Source: Pedococcus sp. 5OH_020 (GTDB lineage Bacteria; Actinomycetota; Actinomycetes; Actinomycetales; Dermatophilaceae). Taken from it: a stretch of 64,000 bases of DNA. The position numbers and the translations under genes are program-made. Location of the stretch: positions 62,001-126,000 of the forward strand of contig NZ_JAPYZV010000004.1 of assembly GCF_027812955.1 (NCBI RefSeq). The letters are read 5' to 3'. Position 1 is the stretch's first letter; each line of letters begins with the position of its first letter. The notes under the pieces were generated by a model that worked only from the letters and a program-made list of their open reading frames with translations, was not told the origin of the DNA and did not search any database. Positions 50,770 through 60,522 of this stretch are shown piece after piece.

Positions 50770-52775
50770 CGTGGTTCCGCGGACGACCTCGGCGGGGTCG
50801 CCGGGTCCCGCTCCTGTGCCTGCTCGCCGTCAGCCTGATGGGCACCCTCCTGGCCCGCCTCGGTGAGGTCCAGCTGGGTGACCACGCCGAATACCAGCGG
50901 GTCGCGCAGACCGCGAACACCCGCACCGTCGCCGTACCCGCGCTCCGCGGCCGGATCCTCGACCGGCACGGAGTGCCGTTGGTGGACAACGGCACTCGCA
51001 CCGTCGTCACGGTGCAACGACACACGCTGGCCGACGCGCCGGACGGCGGCCGTGCTCTCGTCGCCCGGCTGGCCTCCACCCTCGGGCTGTCCTTCGACCA
51101 GCTCTGGGGACGGACCTTCCCGTGCGGGACAGCCGGTGCGCCGCCCGCGCCGATCTGCTGGGCGGGGTCCGCATATGTCCCGCTGCCCCTGACCGCAGAC
51201 GCCGACCCCCGGCGCGCGCTCGGCCTGCTGGAGCGGCCGGACCTGTTCCCCGGCGTGGAGGTGTCCGCCGAACCCGTCCGTGCCTACCCGATGCAGGCCA
51301 CAGCAAAGGCAGCGCACGTGCTGGGCTACCTCGGCCGCCCGACCGCCGAGGAGGTGGCCTCGTCTGACGGTCGGATCGGCGACCTCGACCTGGTGGGCCG
51401 CTCGGGCCTGGAGCAGGAGTACGACGCGCAGCTGCGGGGTGTGCCGGGGTCGACCACCGTCGCCCTCGACCCGCGGGGCGTCGCCATCGCCGAGCTGGCC
51501 CACACCGACCCCGTTCGCGGCCGGGACCTCGTCACCAACCTGGACCTGCGGGTGCAGTCGGCCACCGAGGCTGCGCTGTCCGCCGCAGCGGCCGCCGCCC
51601 GCCGGACCGGCCACCGAGCCGACTCCGGTGCCGCGGTGGTCCTCGACGTCCGCACCGGTGCCGTGCTGGCAGCCGCCAGCTACCCGACCTACGACCCTCA
51701 GGTCTGGACGGGCGGGATCAGCGCGAAGGCGCTGTCCGCCCTCACCGACCCACGGGCAGGCACCCCGCTGGTCTCCCGGGTCATCGCCGGGACGTTCGCG
51801 CCGGCCTCGACGTTCAAGGTGGTGAGCCTCCCGGCGGCCATCACCGCCGGCAACCCCCTGGGGGGCACCTACGACTGCTCCTCGAGCTACACGATCGGCA
51901 ACCGCCGGTTCGCCAACTTCGAGTCGAAGGCCTACGGACGCATCGGTCTCCGGCGGGCCGTCGTCGTCTCGTGCGACACGATCTTCTACGACTTCGCCTA
52001 CCGGTCGTGGCTCGCTCAGGGCGGCCTCGCCGCGAAGGGCGACGGCGGGGACCCGTTCGTGGCCATGGCGCGGTCGTTCGGACTGGGCGCCCGCACCGGC
52101 ATCGACCTCCCCGGGGAGCAGGCGGGACGGGTTGCGGACCGTCGCTGGAGACGGGCCACCTGGGAAGCCACGAAACAGCAGACCTGCGCCCGGGCCAAGG
52201 TCGGCTACCCGCAGGTCGCTCGGGTCGACAGGGCCAGGGCGGCGTACCTCAAGGCGCTCGCCGAGGAGAGCTGCCGTACCGGGTTCCAGCTGCGCGCCGG
52301 CGATGCGGCGAACTTCGCCATCGGTCAAGGCGACAGCACGGTGACGCCGCTGCAGATGGCCCGCGTGTATGCCGCGGTCGCGAACGGTGGGACCCTGTGG
52401 ACCCCGCAGGTGGCCCGGGGCTTCCGGGACCCCGACGGCACCCTCGGCGAGCCGCTGGAGCCGCGCGCCACGGGACAGGTCGACCTCCCGCCGGGGACGG
52501 TCGGGCTGCTGCACAGCGCACTGGCCGGGGTGGTGTCCGAGGGCACGGCGAAGGCCGCGTTCCAGGGGTTCGCGCTGGACCGCTGGCCGGTGGCAGGCAA
52601 GACCGGCACCGCGGAGTCGTACGGGGCGCAGGACACGTCGTGGTTCGTGTCGTACGCGCCGGCCACCCGACCGAGGTACGCCGTCGCGGTCGTGGTCTCC
52701 CAGGCCGGCACGGGGGGCGGGGCCGCGGCGACGGCTGCACGCCGGATCCACGAGGTGCTCCGGAGGCTGCCGTAG
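50766..52775 (+). CDS. mrdA: Penicillin-binding protein 2 (elongation-specific transpeptidase)
   Basis: 669-residue class B PBP that cross-links peptidoglycan during elongation. One N-terminal membrane helix (about 15-32), the dimer/pedestal domain with RGRILDRHGVPLVDN, then the transpeptidase domain. The active-site Ser is about 348 in PASTFKVV (SxxK), the second motif is SCD (VVSCDTIFYDF), and the third is KTG at about 612 (GKTGTAE). An insertion with three Cys residues (about 450-500) lies before GDAANFAIGQGDSTVTPLQMA. No rodA gene follows; it must be elsewhere. Confidence 0.94.
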   Translation: MTWFRGRPRRGRRVPLLCLLAVSLMGTLLARLGEVQLGDHAEYQRVAQTANTRTVAVPALRGRILDRHGVPLVDNGTRTVVTVQRHTLADAPDGGRALVARLASTLGLSFDQLWGRTFPCGTAGAPPAPICWAGSAYVPLPLTADADPRRALGLLERPDLFPGVEVSAEPVRAYPMQATAKAAHVLGYLGRPTAEEVASSDGRIGDLDLVGRSGLEQEYDAQLRGVPGSTTVALDPRGVAIAELAHTDPVRGRDLVTNLDLRVQSATEAALSAAAAAARRTGHRADSGAAVVLDVRTGAVLAAASYPTYDPQVWTGGISAKALSALTDPRAGTPLVSRVIAGTFAPASTFKVVSLPAAITAGNPLGGTYDCSSSYTIGNRRFANFESKAYGRIGLRRAVVVSCDTIFYDFAYRSWLAQGGLAAKGDGGDPFVAMARSFGLGARTGIDLPGEQAGRVADRRWRRATWEATKQQTCARAKVGYPQVARVDRARAAYLKALAEESCRTGFQLRAGDAANFAIGQGDSTVTPLQMARVYAAVANGGTLWTPQVARGFRDPDGTLGEPLEPRATGQVDLPPGTVGLLHSALAGVVSEGTAKAAFQGFALDRWPVAGKTGTAESYGAQDTSWFVSYAPATRPRYAVAVVVSQAGTGGGAAATAARRIHEVLRRLP

Positions 52776-52813
52776 CCGGGAAGCCACCGGTGGGGGCGCG
52801 CGGGCCCAGTCAG

Positions 52814-52819
52814 TAGGCT
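52814..52819 (+). promoter_or_regulatory. -10 hexamer of lpd
   Basis: TAGGCT, GCCGCC, ATG 52826; leaderless spacing. Confidence 0.55.
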
Positions 52820-52825
52820 GCCGCC

Positions 52826-54220
52826 ATGGCTGACTTCGATGTGGTGGTCCTCGGTGCTGGTCCCGGTGGGTACGTCTCGGCGATCCGCGCCTCGCAGCTC
52901 GGGCTCAAGGCGGCGGTCGTCGAGTCCAAGTACTGGGGCGGGGTCTGCCTCAACGTCGGCTGCATCCCCTCGAAGGCGCTGCTGCGCAACGCGGAGCTCG
53001 CGCACATCCTGCAGCACGAGAAGGACAAGTTCGGGATCGAGGGTGAGGCCCGGATGTCGTTCGGGGTGACGCACGCCCGCTCGCGCAAGGTGAGCGAGGG
53101 GATCGTCAAGGGCGTCCACTTCCTCATGAAGAAGAACAAGATCACCGAGATCGACGGCTGGGGCACCCTCACGGGTCCGAAGTCGATGGACGTGGCGCTG
53201 AGCTCGGGGGAGAAGCGGTCGCTGACCTTCGACAACCTCATCATCGCGACGGGCGCGACCACCAGGCTGATTCCCGGTACCGCACTGTCCGACCGGGTCG
53301 TCACGTACGAGGAGCAGATCCTCACCGACCAGCTGCCCGGTTCCATCGTCATCGCCGGCTCGGGTGCCATCGGTGTCGAGTTCGCCTACGTCATGAAGAA
53401 CTTCGGGGTCGACGTCACCATCGTGGAGTTCCTCGACCGGATGGTGCCGACCGAGGATGCCGAGGTCTCCAAAGAGCTGCTGAGGCATTACAAGAAGCTC
53501 GGGGTCACCGTGCTGCTCTCCACCAAGGTGGAGTCGATCGACGACAGTGGGGAGAAGGTTCGCGTCACGGTCTCGCCGGCGGGCGGCGGCGAGTCGCGCG
53601 TCCTCGAGACGGACAAGGTGCTTCAGGCCATCGGGTTCGCGCCACGCCTGGAGGGCTACGGCCTGGAGTCCTTGGCCGTGGTGACCGAGCGCGGTGCCAT
53701 CGTGATCGACGAGTACTGCCGCACGAACGTCGAGGGGGTCTACGCCATCGGCGACGTCACCGGCAAGCTGATGCTCGCGCACACCGCGGAGGCGCAAGGC
53801 GTCGTCGCGGCGGAGTCGATGGCCGGTGCCGAGACGATGCCCGTGGAGTACGACTTCATCCCGCGCGCTACCTTCTGCCAGCCCCAGATCGCCTCGTTCG
53901 GCTACTCCGAGGAGCAGGCCAAGGAGAAGGGATTCGACGTCAAGGTGGCCAAGTTCCCGTTCTCCGCCAACGGAAAGGCCATGGGTCTGGGGGAGGCGGT
54001 CGGGTTCGTGAAGGTCGTCGCCGACGCCACCCACAACGAGATCATCGGGGCGCACCTCATCGGGCCGGAGGTGACCGAGCTGCTGCCGGCCCTCACCCTG
54101 GCGCAGAAGTGGGACCTGACCGCGGACGAGATGGCGCGGAACGTCTTCGCGCACCCCACGCTGTCGGAAGCCGTCAAGGAGGCCGTCGAGGGCATCGCCG
54201 GCCACATGATCAACCTCTAG
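52826..54220 (+). CDS. lpd: Dihydrolipoamide dehydrogenase (E3)
   Basis: 464-residue flavoprotein that reoxidises lipoamide in 2-oxoacid dehydrogenase complexes. FAD motif [21 protein letters not shown], redox pair CLNVGC (C-x4-C in [18 protein letters not shown]), NAD motif [20 protein letters not shown], second FAD motif [14 protein letters not shown], and the C-terminal catalytic [13 protein letters not shown] (His/Glu pair). Complete and normal in length. Followed 11 nt later by a GNAT acetyltransferase gene. Confidence 0.95.
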   Translation: MADFDVVVLGAGPGGYVSAIRASQLGLKAAVVESKYWGGVCLNVGCIPSKALLRNAELAHILQHEKDKFGIEGEARMSFGVTHARSRKVSEGIVKGVHFLMKKNKITEIDGWGTLTGPKSMDVALSSGEKRSLTFDNLIIATGATTRLIPGTALSDRVVTYEEQILTDQLPGSIVIAGSGAIGVEFAYVMKNFGVDVTIVEFLDRMVPTEDAEVSKELLRHYKKLGVTVLLSTKVESIDDSGEKVRVTVSPAGGGESRVLETDKVLQAIGFAPRLEGYGLESLAVVTERGAIVIDEYCRTNVEGVYAIGDVTGKLMLAHTAEAQGVVAAESMAGAETMPVEYDFIPRATFCQPQIASFGYSEEQAKEKGFDVKVAKFPFSANGKAMGLGEAVGFVKVVADATHNEIIGAHLIGPEVTELLPALTLAQKWDLTADEMARNVFAHPTLSEAVKEAVEGIAGHMINL

Positions 54221-54231
54221 GCGGGGGTCCG

Positions 54232-54804
54232 GTGCCACGCGTCCGGCTTCCGCTGCACACCGACCGGCTGGTGCTGCGCAGCTTCCGCCCGGGCGACGAG
54301 GACGACGTCTCCGCCTACCGGTCGGTGGAGGAGGTCGTCCGCTACATCCCCGGCGAGCCCAGGACGCGCGAGCAGGTCGCCGACCTGGTGGCAGAGCGAG
54401 CCACCGCGGGAAGGTTGGAGCCCGCCTCGCCCATCCTCACCCTCGCCGTCGAGCTCCCCGGGCGGGTCATCGGTGACGTCCTGCTCCATCTCGACGGCCT
54501 CGACGGCCACGACGGGCGGCAGGCCGAGGTCGGGTGGGTCTTCACGCCCGACGTGGCTGGACAGGGGTATGCCACCGAGGCGGCTCGCGCGATCATCCAG
54601 GCGGCGTTCGAGCAGGTCGGCGTGCATCGCGTGTGGGCCCAGCTGGAGCCGGACAACACCGCCTCCGCACGCCTGTGCGAACGGCTCGGCATGCGGCGAG
54701 AGGCGTTCTTCGAGAAGGCCTCCTGGTTCAAGGAGCGGTGGACCGACCTTGCGATCTACGCCATCCGCGCGGACGAGTGGGCGGCTAGGTCTTCGCCTTC
54801 CTGA
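54232..54804 (+). CDS. GNAT acetyltransferase (RimJ/RimL-like)
   Basis: 190 residues. The acetyl-CoA fold is seen from LHTDRLVLRSFRPGDEDDVSAYRS through the coenzyme loop VGWVFTPDVAGQGYATEAARAIIQAAF to NTASARLCERLGMRREAFF. RimJ/RimL relatives acetylate protein N-termini or small molecules; the target is unknown. GTG 54232 starts 11 nt after lpd, and its 3' end overlaps the convergent TfoX-like gene by 20 nt. Confidence 0.88.
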   Translation: MPRVRLPLHTDRLVLRSFRPGDEDDVSAYRSVEEVVRYIPGEPRTREQVADLVAERATAGRLEPASPILTLAVELPGRVIGDVLLHLDGLDGHDGRQAEVGWVFTPDVAGQGYATEAARAIIQAAFEQVGVHRVWAQLEPDNTASARLCERLGMRREAFFEKASWFKERWTDLAIYAIRADEWAARSSPS

Positions 54805-55135
54805 CCTTGGGCGGCAGCCGGGCGATGTGGTCCCGGGCGCGCTCCACCCATGCGGCGCGCTCCTCCTCGCCCAGGTCGGCGGGAAGGGAGGCCCAGCCAC
54901 CCATCGGCCGCTCGGCGGGACCGAAGGGCCCGCTTCCGGGGAGCGCACGAAGCTCCGCCAGTCCGGCGTCGTCGAGCTTGACCCCGACGTCGTCGCCGAA
55001 CAGCCCGGCATACATGTTCCCGTTCACGAACGCGCCGACACTGCCGAACATCGGCTTGACCTCCACGTCGGGTCCCGGCCGCACCAGGTCCCGGAAGGCA
55101 GCCTTCGCCTCGTCGCTGTGCGTGGGGATCTGCAT
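54785..55135 (-). CDS. TfoX N-terminal domain protein
   Basis: 116 residues. Family features: AFRDLVRPGPDVEVKPMFGSVGAFVNGNMYAGLFGDDVGVKL, then PERPMGGWASLP-like sequence. TfoX/Sxy is a competence regulator in Gammaproteobacteria, but stand-alone N-terminal domains like this are common in actinobacteria and of unknown function. ATG 55135 has TTTGAT six bases upstream, one base off the leaderless hexamer pattern. Confidence 0.85.
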   Translation of the reverse strand: MQIPTHSDEAKAAFRDLVRPGPDVEVKPMFGSVGAFVNGNMYAGLFGDDVGVKLDDAGLAELRALPGSGPFGPAERPMGGWASLPADLGEEERAAWVERARDHIARLPPKVRKAKT

Positions 55136-55207
55136 GGCACCATCAAAGCAAGTGCGGCGGCCGGTGGGGAGCCCCCGCACCGATTAGGGGCGCCGCGGAC
55201 CCGCTGG

Positions 55208-55213
55208 TAGCCT
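55208..55213 (+). promoter_or_regulatory. Probable -10 of rpsO
   Basis: TAGCCT, giving a transcript start near 55220 and a ~90-nt leader that could fold for S15 autoregulation. Confidence 0.4.
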
Positions 55214-55308
55214 GGAACCCGCCGTAGACCGGCCGCGGATCGAGAGAGCCCAGGTGGACCAGCCCTGGCGCACCGCGCAACGACCAGTTCGAAGGAGAGT
55301 GTCGCCCC

Positions 55309-55578
55309 ATGCCGTTGAGCACGGACGTCAAGAAGAAGATCATGACCGAGTACGCCACGCATGAGGGCGACACGGGCTCCCCCGAGGTCCAGATCGCGAT
55401 GCTGACCCAGCGCATCCTCGACCTCACCGAGCACTCGCGGCAGCACAAGCACGACCACCACAGCCGCCGTGGGCTCCTGCTCCTGGTCGGCCAGCGTCGT
55501 CGCCTGCTGCGCTACCTCGAGAGCGTCGACGTCGAGCGTTACCGCTCGTTGATCAAGCGCCTCGGCCTGCGCCGATAG
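55309..55578 (+). CDS. rpsO: 30S ribosomal protein S15
   Basis: 89 residues, binds 16S rRNA early in 30S assembly. Conserved stretches: [50 protein letters not shown] and [20 protein letters not shown] 55309 has a strong AAGGAGAG site about 9 nt upstream. Followed by a hairpin and pnp, the usual bacterial order. Confidence 0.97.
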   Translation: MPLSTDVKKKIMTEYATHEGDTGSPEVQIAMLTQRILDLTEHSRQHKHDHHSRRGLLLLVGQRRRLLRYLESVDVERYRSLIKRLGLRR

Positions 55579-55589
55579 GCATCCGACGG

Positions 55590-55615
55590 GGGCGGTCCTC
55601 AGCAGAGGACCGCCC
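55590..55615 (+). terminator. Hairpin between rpsO and pnp
   Basis: GGGCGGTCCTC and GAGGACCGCCC pair over 11 bp with an AGCA loop, followed by TTCTC. It may terminate rpsO partly and, as in other bacteria, may be an RNase III processing site controlling pnp. Confidence 0.75.
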
Positions 55616-55761
55616 TTCTCGCATGGAGAGCGGCAGCCGTGCCAGAAGCGCGGCTGCCTGAGATGGACAACTGCATAGAGGCACGACAGCAGAACAGAAG
55701 AACGCCCGCGCACAACGACGATGCGCGTGGTTCGTTGAGAGAGAAGAAATGGAGGGCCCAC

Positions 55762-58239
55762 ATGGAGGGTCCAGAGATTCAGTACGCCGAAGCGACGATC
55801 GACAACGGTTCGTTCGGCACCCGCACGGTCCGGTTCGAGACCGGACGCCTGGCCAAGCAGGCCGGCGGCGCCGTCGCCGCCTACCTGGACGAGGACACGA
55901 TGCTCCTGTCCACCACCACCGCCGGCAAGAGCCCGCGCGAAGGTTTCGACTTCTTTCCCCTGACGGTCGACGTCGAGGAGCGGATGTACGCCGCGGGCAA
56001 GATCCCCGGCAGCTTCTTCCGCCGCGAGGGCCGCCCGTCCACCGACGCGATCCTCACCTGCCGCCTGATCGACCGCCCGCTGCGACCCACGTTCACCAAG
56101 GGCCTGCGCAACGAGGTCCAGGTCGTCATCACGGTGCTCGCCCTGAACCCCGACCACCAGTACGACGTGCTCGCCATCAATGCCGCGAGCGCCTCCACCC
56201 AGATCTCCGGTCTGCCGTTCTCCGGCCCCATCGGTGGCGTGCGGATCTCGCTGGTCGACGGTCATTGGGTGGCGTTCCCGAACTTCTCCGACATCACGCG
56301 CTCGACCTTCGACATGGTCGTCGCGGGCCGCATCGCGGGCGACGACGTGGCCATCATGATGGTGGAGGCCGAGTCCACCGAGTCGACGTGGGACCTGGTC
56401 AAGAACGAGGGCAAGCAGGCGCCTACCGAAGAGGTCGTCGCCGAGGGACTCGAGGCTGCCAAGAAGTTCATCAAGGTTCTCTGCGAGGCCCAGCAGGAGC
56501 TCGCGTCGAAGGCCGCCAAGCCCGTGCAGGAGTTCCCGATCTTCCTCGACTACGAGGACGACGTGTACGCCGCCGTCGAGGGCGCCGTGACTGCTGACCT
56601 GTCTCAGGCCCTCACCATCGCGGGCAAGCAGGAGCGCGAGGAGCGCATCGACGAGATCAAGGACGCCGTCAAGGCTGAGCTCGCCGCGGAGGGCAAGGAC
56701 TTCCAGGGACGCGAGAAGGAGATCTCCGCGGCCTACCGCTCCGTCCAGAAGAAGCTGATCCGCCAGCGGATCCTGCGCGACAAGGTGCGCATCGACGGCC
56801 GCGGTCTGGCCGACATCCGCGCCCTTGGTGCAGAGGTCGAGGTCCTGCCCCGGGTGCACGGCTCGGCGCTGTTCGAGCGCGGCGAGACGCAGATCATGGG
56901 CGTCACCACGCTCAACATGCTGCGCATGGAGCAGCAGCTCGACACGCTCTCCCCGGTGACGCGGAAGCGCTACATGCACAACTACAACTTCCCGCCGTTC
57001 TCCACCGGTGAGACCGGACGCGTGGGCTCGCCCAAGCGTCGCGAGATCGGTCACGGCGCACTGGCCGAGCGGGCTCTCATGCCCGTCCTGCCGACGCGCG
57101 AGGAGTTCCCGTACGCCATCCGCCAGGTGTCCGAGGCCCTCGGCTCCAACGGCTCGACCTCGATGGGATCGGTCTGCGCCTCGACCCTCTCGCTGCTCAA
57201 CGCCGGTGTGCCGCTGCGCGCGCCGGTCGCGGGCATCGCCATGGGCCTGGTCTCCGACGAGGTGGACGGGCAGACGCAGTACGCCGCGCTGACCGACATC
57301 CTCGGCGCTGAGGACGCCTTCGGCGACATGGACTTCAAGGTCGCCGGCACGCGTGAGTTCGTGACCGCCATCCAGCTCGACACCAAGCTCGACGGCATCC
57401 CCGCCTCGGTGCTGGCCGGCGCGCTGACCCAGGCACGCGACGCACGGCTGCACATCCTCGACGTGATGAACGAGGCGATCGACGCTCCTGACGAGATGAG
57501 CCCGTTCGCGCCGCGCGTCATCGCGGTCCAGGTCCCCGTGGACAAGATCGGGGAGGTCATCGGCCCGAAGGGCAAGATGATCAACCAGATCCAGGACGAG
57601 ACCGGCGCCGACATCTCGATCGAGGACGACGGCACCGTCTACATCGGCGCCACCGACGGCCCGTCCGCCGAGGCAGCGCGGGCGATGGTCAACGCGATCG
57701 CGAACCCGCAGATGCCGGAGGTGGGCGAGCGCTTCCTGGGCACCGTGGTGAAGACCACGACGTTCGGCGCGTTCATCTCGCTGCTGCCCGGCAAGGACGG
57801 CCTCCTGCACATCTCGGAGGTGCGCAAGATCGTCGGCGGCAAGCGCATCGACGCTGTCGAGGACGTCCTGGGCGTCGGTCAGAAGGTCCAGGTCGAGCTC
57901 AAGGAGATCGACCCACGGGGCAAGCTGTCGCTGGCCGCCGTCCTCCCCGAGGGCGAGAGCGGTGAGGCCGTGGCCGACGGCCAGACCGCCGACGGCGAGA
58001 CCGCGGTCGAGGCCCGATCCGCCGACCCGTCCGCCGACGGGGGCGACCGCGCCGACCGAGCTGACCGTGGCGAGCGCGGCGGCCGCAGCCGAAACCGCAA
58101 CCGTCGCCGTGGCGACCACGGCGACCGCAGCGAGCATGGCGAGCGCGTCGAGCAGGGCACCGGAACGCCGGCGTCGGAGAACCTCGTCGACGCCCACCAG
58201 GGTGGCGCCGCCGCGTCGTCGGAAGACGTCGCCGGCTGA
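55762..58239 (+). CDS. pnp: Polynucleotide phosphorylase / guanosine pentaphosphate synthetase
   Basis: 3'-5' phosphorolytic exoribonuclease, 825 residues. Two RNase PH domains (RNase PH 1 with [25 protein letters not shown]; RNase PH 2 with [12 protein letters not shown] and [18 protein letters not shown]), a KH domain ([20 protein letters not shown]), an S1 domain ([29 protein letters not shown]), and a disordered Arg/Gly/Asp/Glu-rich tail. ATG 55762 has GGAGG 8 nt upstream. The leader holds purine-rich tracts and the rpsO hairpin. Confidence 0.97.
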   Translation: MEGPEIQYAEATIDNGSFGTRTVRFETGRLAKQAGGAVAAYLDEDTMLLSTTTAGKSPREGFDFFPLTVDVEERMYAAGKIPGSFFRREGRPSTDAILTCRLIDRPLRPTFTKGLRNEVQVVITVLALNPDHQYDVLAINAASASTQISGLPFSGPIGGVRISLVDGHWVAFPNFSDITRSTFDMVVAGRIAGDDVAIMMVEAESTESTWDLVKNEGKQAPTEEVVAEGLEAAKKFIKVLCEAQQELASKAAKPVQEFPIFLDYEDDVYAAVEGAVTADLSQALTIAGKQEREERIDEIKDAVKAELAAEGKDFQGREKEISAAYRSVQKKLIRQRILRDKVRIDGRGLADIRALGAEVEVLPRVHGSALFERGETQIMGVTTLNMLRMEQQLDTLSPVTRKRYMHNYNFPPFSTGETGRVGSPKRREIGHGALAERALMPVLPTREEFPYAIRQVSEALGSNGSTSMGSVCASTLSLLNAGVPLRAPVAGIAMGLVSDEVDGQTQYAALTDILGAEDAFGDMDFKVAGTREFVTAIQLDTKLDGIPASVLAGALTQARDARLHILDVMNEAIDAPDEMSPFAPRVIAVQVPVDKIGEVIGPKGKMINQIQDETGADISIEDDGTVYIGATDGPSAEAARAMVNAIANPQMPEVGERFLGTVVKTTTFGAFISLLPGKDGLLHISEVRKIVGGKRIDAVEDVLGVGQKVQVELKEIDPRGKLSLAAVLPEGESGEAVADGQTADGETAVEARSADPSADGGDRADRADRGERGGRSRNRNRRRGDHGDRSEHGERVEQGTGTPASENLVDAHQGGAAASSEDVAG

Positions 58240-58260
58240 CGTCGGTCCCCGCACGGAACC

Positions 58261-58298
58261 CAAGGGCCGGCACACCTTCCGCGGTGTGCCGGCCCTTG
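58261..58298 (+). terminator. Terminator of pnp
   Basis: CAAGGGCCGGCACACC and GGTGTGCCGGCCCTTG pair perfectly over 16 bp around TTCCGC, 21 nt past the pnp stop. Confidence 0.85.
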
Positions 58299-58331
58299 CG
58301 TCCGCCGGGTGGAGCCGGGGAGGCTGGCCCC

Positions 58332-59588
58332 ATGTCTGAAGCAGAGAGTGCAGACCGGTCTGACCAGCGCAGCTTCGTCGTAGTGGGCGGTGGCCTGGCA
58401 GGGGCCAAGGCCGTGGAGGGTCTGCGCGAGCGGGGCTTCGGCGGGCGGGTCGTCCTGCTTGGCGCGGAGCCGCACCTGCCGTACGAGCGGCCACCGCTGT
58501 CCAAGGCGTACCTCAAGACGGGCGAGAAGCTCGACGAGGCGTTCGTCCACGACCAGGAGTGGTACGACGCCCACAACATCGAGGTCCGGACGTCGACTCG
58601 CGTCGTGGCGGTGGACCGTGACGCGAAGACCGTTCGCACGCAGGACGGCCAGCAGGTCCGCTATGACCGGCTGCTGCTGACGACCGGTGCCTCCCCGCGC
58701 ACCCTCTCGATTCCAGGGGCGGATCTCCCAGGGGTGCTGACGCTGCGCACCATCGAGGACAGTGACCGGATCAGACAGGTGCTCCGTGAGGGGAACCGCG
58801 TGGTGTTCGTCGGGGGCGGCTGGATCGGCCTCGAGGTGGCCTCGGCGGCAGCCGAGGCGGGCGCGCGCGTGACGGTGCTGGAAGCGCTGGAGCTGCCGCT
58901 GGTGCGGGTGCTCGGACCCCGCATCGCGCAGGTCTTCGTCGACCTGCACCGGGAGCACGGCGTCGACCTGCGCACCGGGGTCACGGTGCAGGCGCTGGAG
59001 CCGCAGGAGGGCCGGCCCGACGCCGTCGGCGCGGTGCTCCTCGGGGACGGCACCCGGATCCCGGCGGATGCAGTCGTCGTCGGAGTCGGCGCTGCGCCGA
59101 ACGTGCAGCTCGCGGAGGCGGCCGGCCTCGAGGTGGACAACGGGGTGGTGGCGGACGCCGTCGGTCGGACGAGCGACCCCGACATCTTCGTGGCCGGCGA
59201 CCTGGCCAACGCCGAGCACCCGTTCCTGGGCCGCCGCGTGCGGGTGGAGCACTGGGCAAACGCGCTCAACCAACCGGCAGTGGTGGTGGCTGGCATGCTC
59301 GACGAAGCGGGGCCCCAACCGGAGCTGCCGTACTTCTTCACCGACCAGTACGACCTCGGCATGGAGTACACCGGTCTGGCGTCGGCCGAGGACGACGTGG
59401 TCGTCCGGGGCGACCTCGCGACCCGTGAGTTCATCGCCTTCTGGCTGCGCGACGGCAGGGTGACGGCCGGCATGAACGTCAACGTGTGGGACGTGACGGA
59501 GCCCATCAATGCCCTGGTGACCAGTCGTGCGGTCGTGGACCCGCAGCGGCTGGCCGACCAGGCGGTACCACTGGAGGAGCTGACCTGA
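58332..59588 (+). CDS. Ferredoxin/rubredoxin-type NAD(P)H reductase (flavoprotein)
   Basis: 418-residue FAD/NAD flavoprotein of the putidaredoxin/rhodocoxin reductase type. FAD motif FVVVGGGLAGAKAVEGLRE, the PYERPPLSKAYL box, NAD motif VVFVGGGWIGLEVASAAAE, second FAD motif DPDIFVAGDLANAEHP, and the C-terminal reductase domain (VEHWANALNQP...). It passes electrons from NAD(P)H to a ferredoxin for a P450 or oxygenase; no such partner is nearby. ATG 58332 has GGGGAGG about 9 nt upstream. The end overlaps a possible small frame by CTGA. Confidence 0.88.
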   Translation: MSEAESADRSDQRSFVVVGGGLAGAKAVEGLRERGFGGRVVLLGAEPHLPYERPPLSKAYLKTGEKLDEAFVHDQEWYDAHNIEVRTSTRVVAVDRDAKTVRTQDGQQVRYDRLLLTTGASPRTLSIPGADLPGVLTLRTIEDSDRIRQVLREGNRVVFVGGGWIGLEVASAAAEAGARVTVLEALELPLVRVLGPRIAQVFVDLHREHGVDLRTGVTVQALEPQEGRPDAVGAVLLGDGTRIPADAVVVGVGAAPNVQLAEAAGLEVDNGVVADAVGRTSDPDIFVAGDLANAEHPFLGRRVRVEHWANALNQPAVVVAGMLDEAGPQPELPYFFTDQYDLGMEYTGLASAEDDVVVRGDLATREFIAFWLRDGRVTAGMNVNVWDVTEPINALVTSRAVVDPQRLADQAVPLEELT

Positions 59589-59764
59589 CCTTTACGCTCT
59601 CCTCACCCCGGTGGTTCCCAGGGCCCCAGGAGGACCCGCTCCAGGTGCTCTGCCGCGCGTCCTCGGACCACGACCCCGAGGTGCTGGGCCTGAACGCCTT
59701 CGCGCGGTAGCGCCGGACCGACGCCGAGGCACTGTACCGACGATCGCTACGCTGGCGCGCGTGA
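59585..59764 (+). pseudogene. Small coding-like frame interrupted by one amber codon
   Basis: From CTG 59585 the frame runs 41 codons to TAG 59708-59710, then stays open with coding-like GC-rich third positions for 17 codons to TGA 59762-59764. It overlaps the upstream gene by CTGA and the dapB start by GTGA, the joint used by many genes here. The product would start LTFTLSSPRWFPGPQEDPL and contain VLCRASSDHDPEVLGLNAF; no family is recognised. It could be a small gene lost by one nonsense mutation, a 41-residue protein, or a chance frame. Confidence 0.45.
59748..59753 (+). promoter_or_regulatory. -10 hexamer of dapB
   Basis: TACGCT, seven bases, GTG 59761; leaderless spacing. Confidence 0.5.
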
Positions 59765-60522
59765 GCGAGAACGCGACAGCGACGAGGGTGGCGGTCATCG
59801 GGGCGGCGGGACGGATGGGCGGCGAGGTATGTCGCGCGGTCGACGCGGCGGGCGACCTCGAGCTGGTCGGCCGGTTCGACCAGGGCGACAGCCTGGGCGA
59901 CCTCGGCGAGGCCGAGGTCGCCGTCGAGTTCTCGGTGCCGGCGTCCTCCCCGGCGAACGTCGCCTACTGCGTCGACCGGGGCGTCCACGTGGTCGTGGGG
60001 ACGACGGGCTGGGACGAGGCCCGGCTCGATGCAGTGCGCGCGCAGCTGGTCGAGCACACTGGGGTCGGAGTGCTCGTGGCGCCCAACTTCGCCATCGGTG
60101 CGATCCTCATGATGCGTTTCGCGCAGCAGGCCGCCCCGTTCTACGAGTCGGTGGAGGTCATCGAGCTGCACCATCCCGACAAGGTGGACGCGCCCTCGGG
60201 GACCGCGGCCAGGACCGCCGCGCTGGTCGCCCGCGCGAGGCAGGAGGCCGGCCTGGGAGCAGTTCCGGACGCCACCACACAGGACCCGGACGGTGCCCGC
60301 GGCGCCGACGTCCACGGCATACCCGTGCACTCCGTGCGCCTGCGCGGTCTGGTGGCCCACCAGGAGGTGCTGTTCGGTGCGGTGGGGGAGCTGCTGACGG
60401 TTCGCCACGACTCCTTCGACCGCTCCTCCTTCATGCCGGGTGTCCTTGCCGGTGTCCGTGCCGTGCCGCGCCACCCGGGCCTCACCGTGGGACTGGAGCA
60501 CTACCTGGGTCTGGACGACTGA
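59761..60522 (+). CDS. dapB: 4-hydroxy-tetrahydrodipicolinate reductase
   Basis: Lysine/diaminopimelate pathway reductase, 253 residues. NAD(P) motif VAVIGAAGRMGGEVCRAV, VVVGTTGWDEARLDAV, the substrate/catalytic ELHHPDKVDAPSGTA (His-His and Lys), and the C-terminal GLEHYLGLDD. Supplies meso-diaminopimelate for the wall and lysine. dapA, encoding the preceding enzyme, begins at the right edge of this window; between them lie azlCD, a GNAT, folA and thyA on the other strand. Confidence 0.96.
   Translation: MSENATATRVAVIGAAGRMGGEVCRAVDAAGDLELVGRFDQGDSLGDLGEAEVAVEFSVPASSPANVAYCVDRGVHVVVGTTGWDEARLDAVRAQLVEHTGVGVLVAPNFAIGAILMMRFAQQAAPFYESVEVIELHHPDKVDAPSGTAARTAALVARARQEAGLGAVPDATTQDPDGARGADVHGIPVHSVRLRGLVAHQEVLFGAVGELLTVRHDSFDRSSFMPGVLAGVRAVPRHPGLTVGLEHYLGLDD

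Noticed and set aside
55024-58494. A very long open frame antisense to pnp
   Set aside because: It mirrors the codon bias of pnp on the other strand; pnp has every catalytic and RNA-binding motif, while the antisense frame has no recognisable domain.
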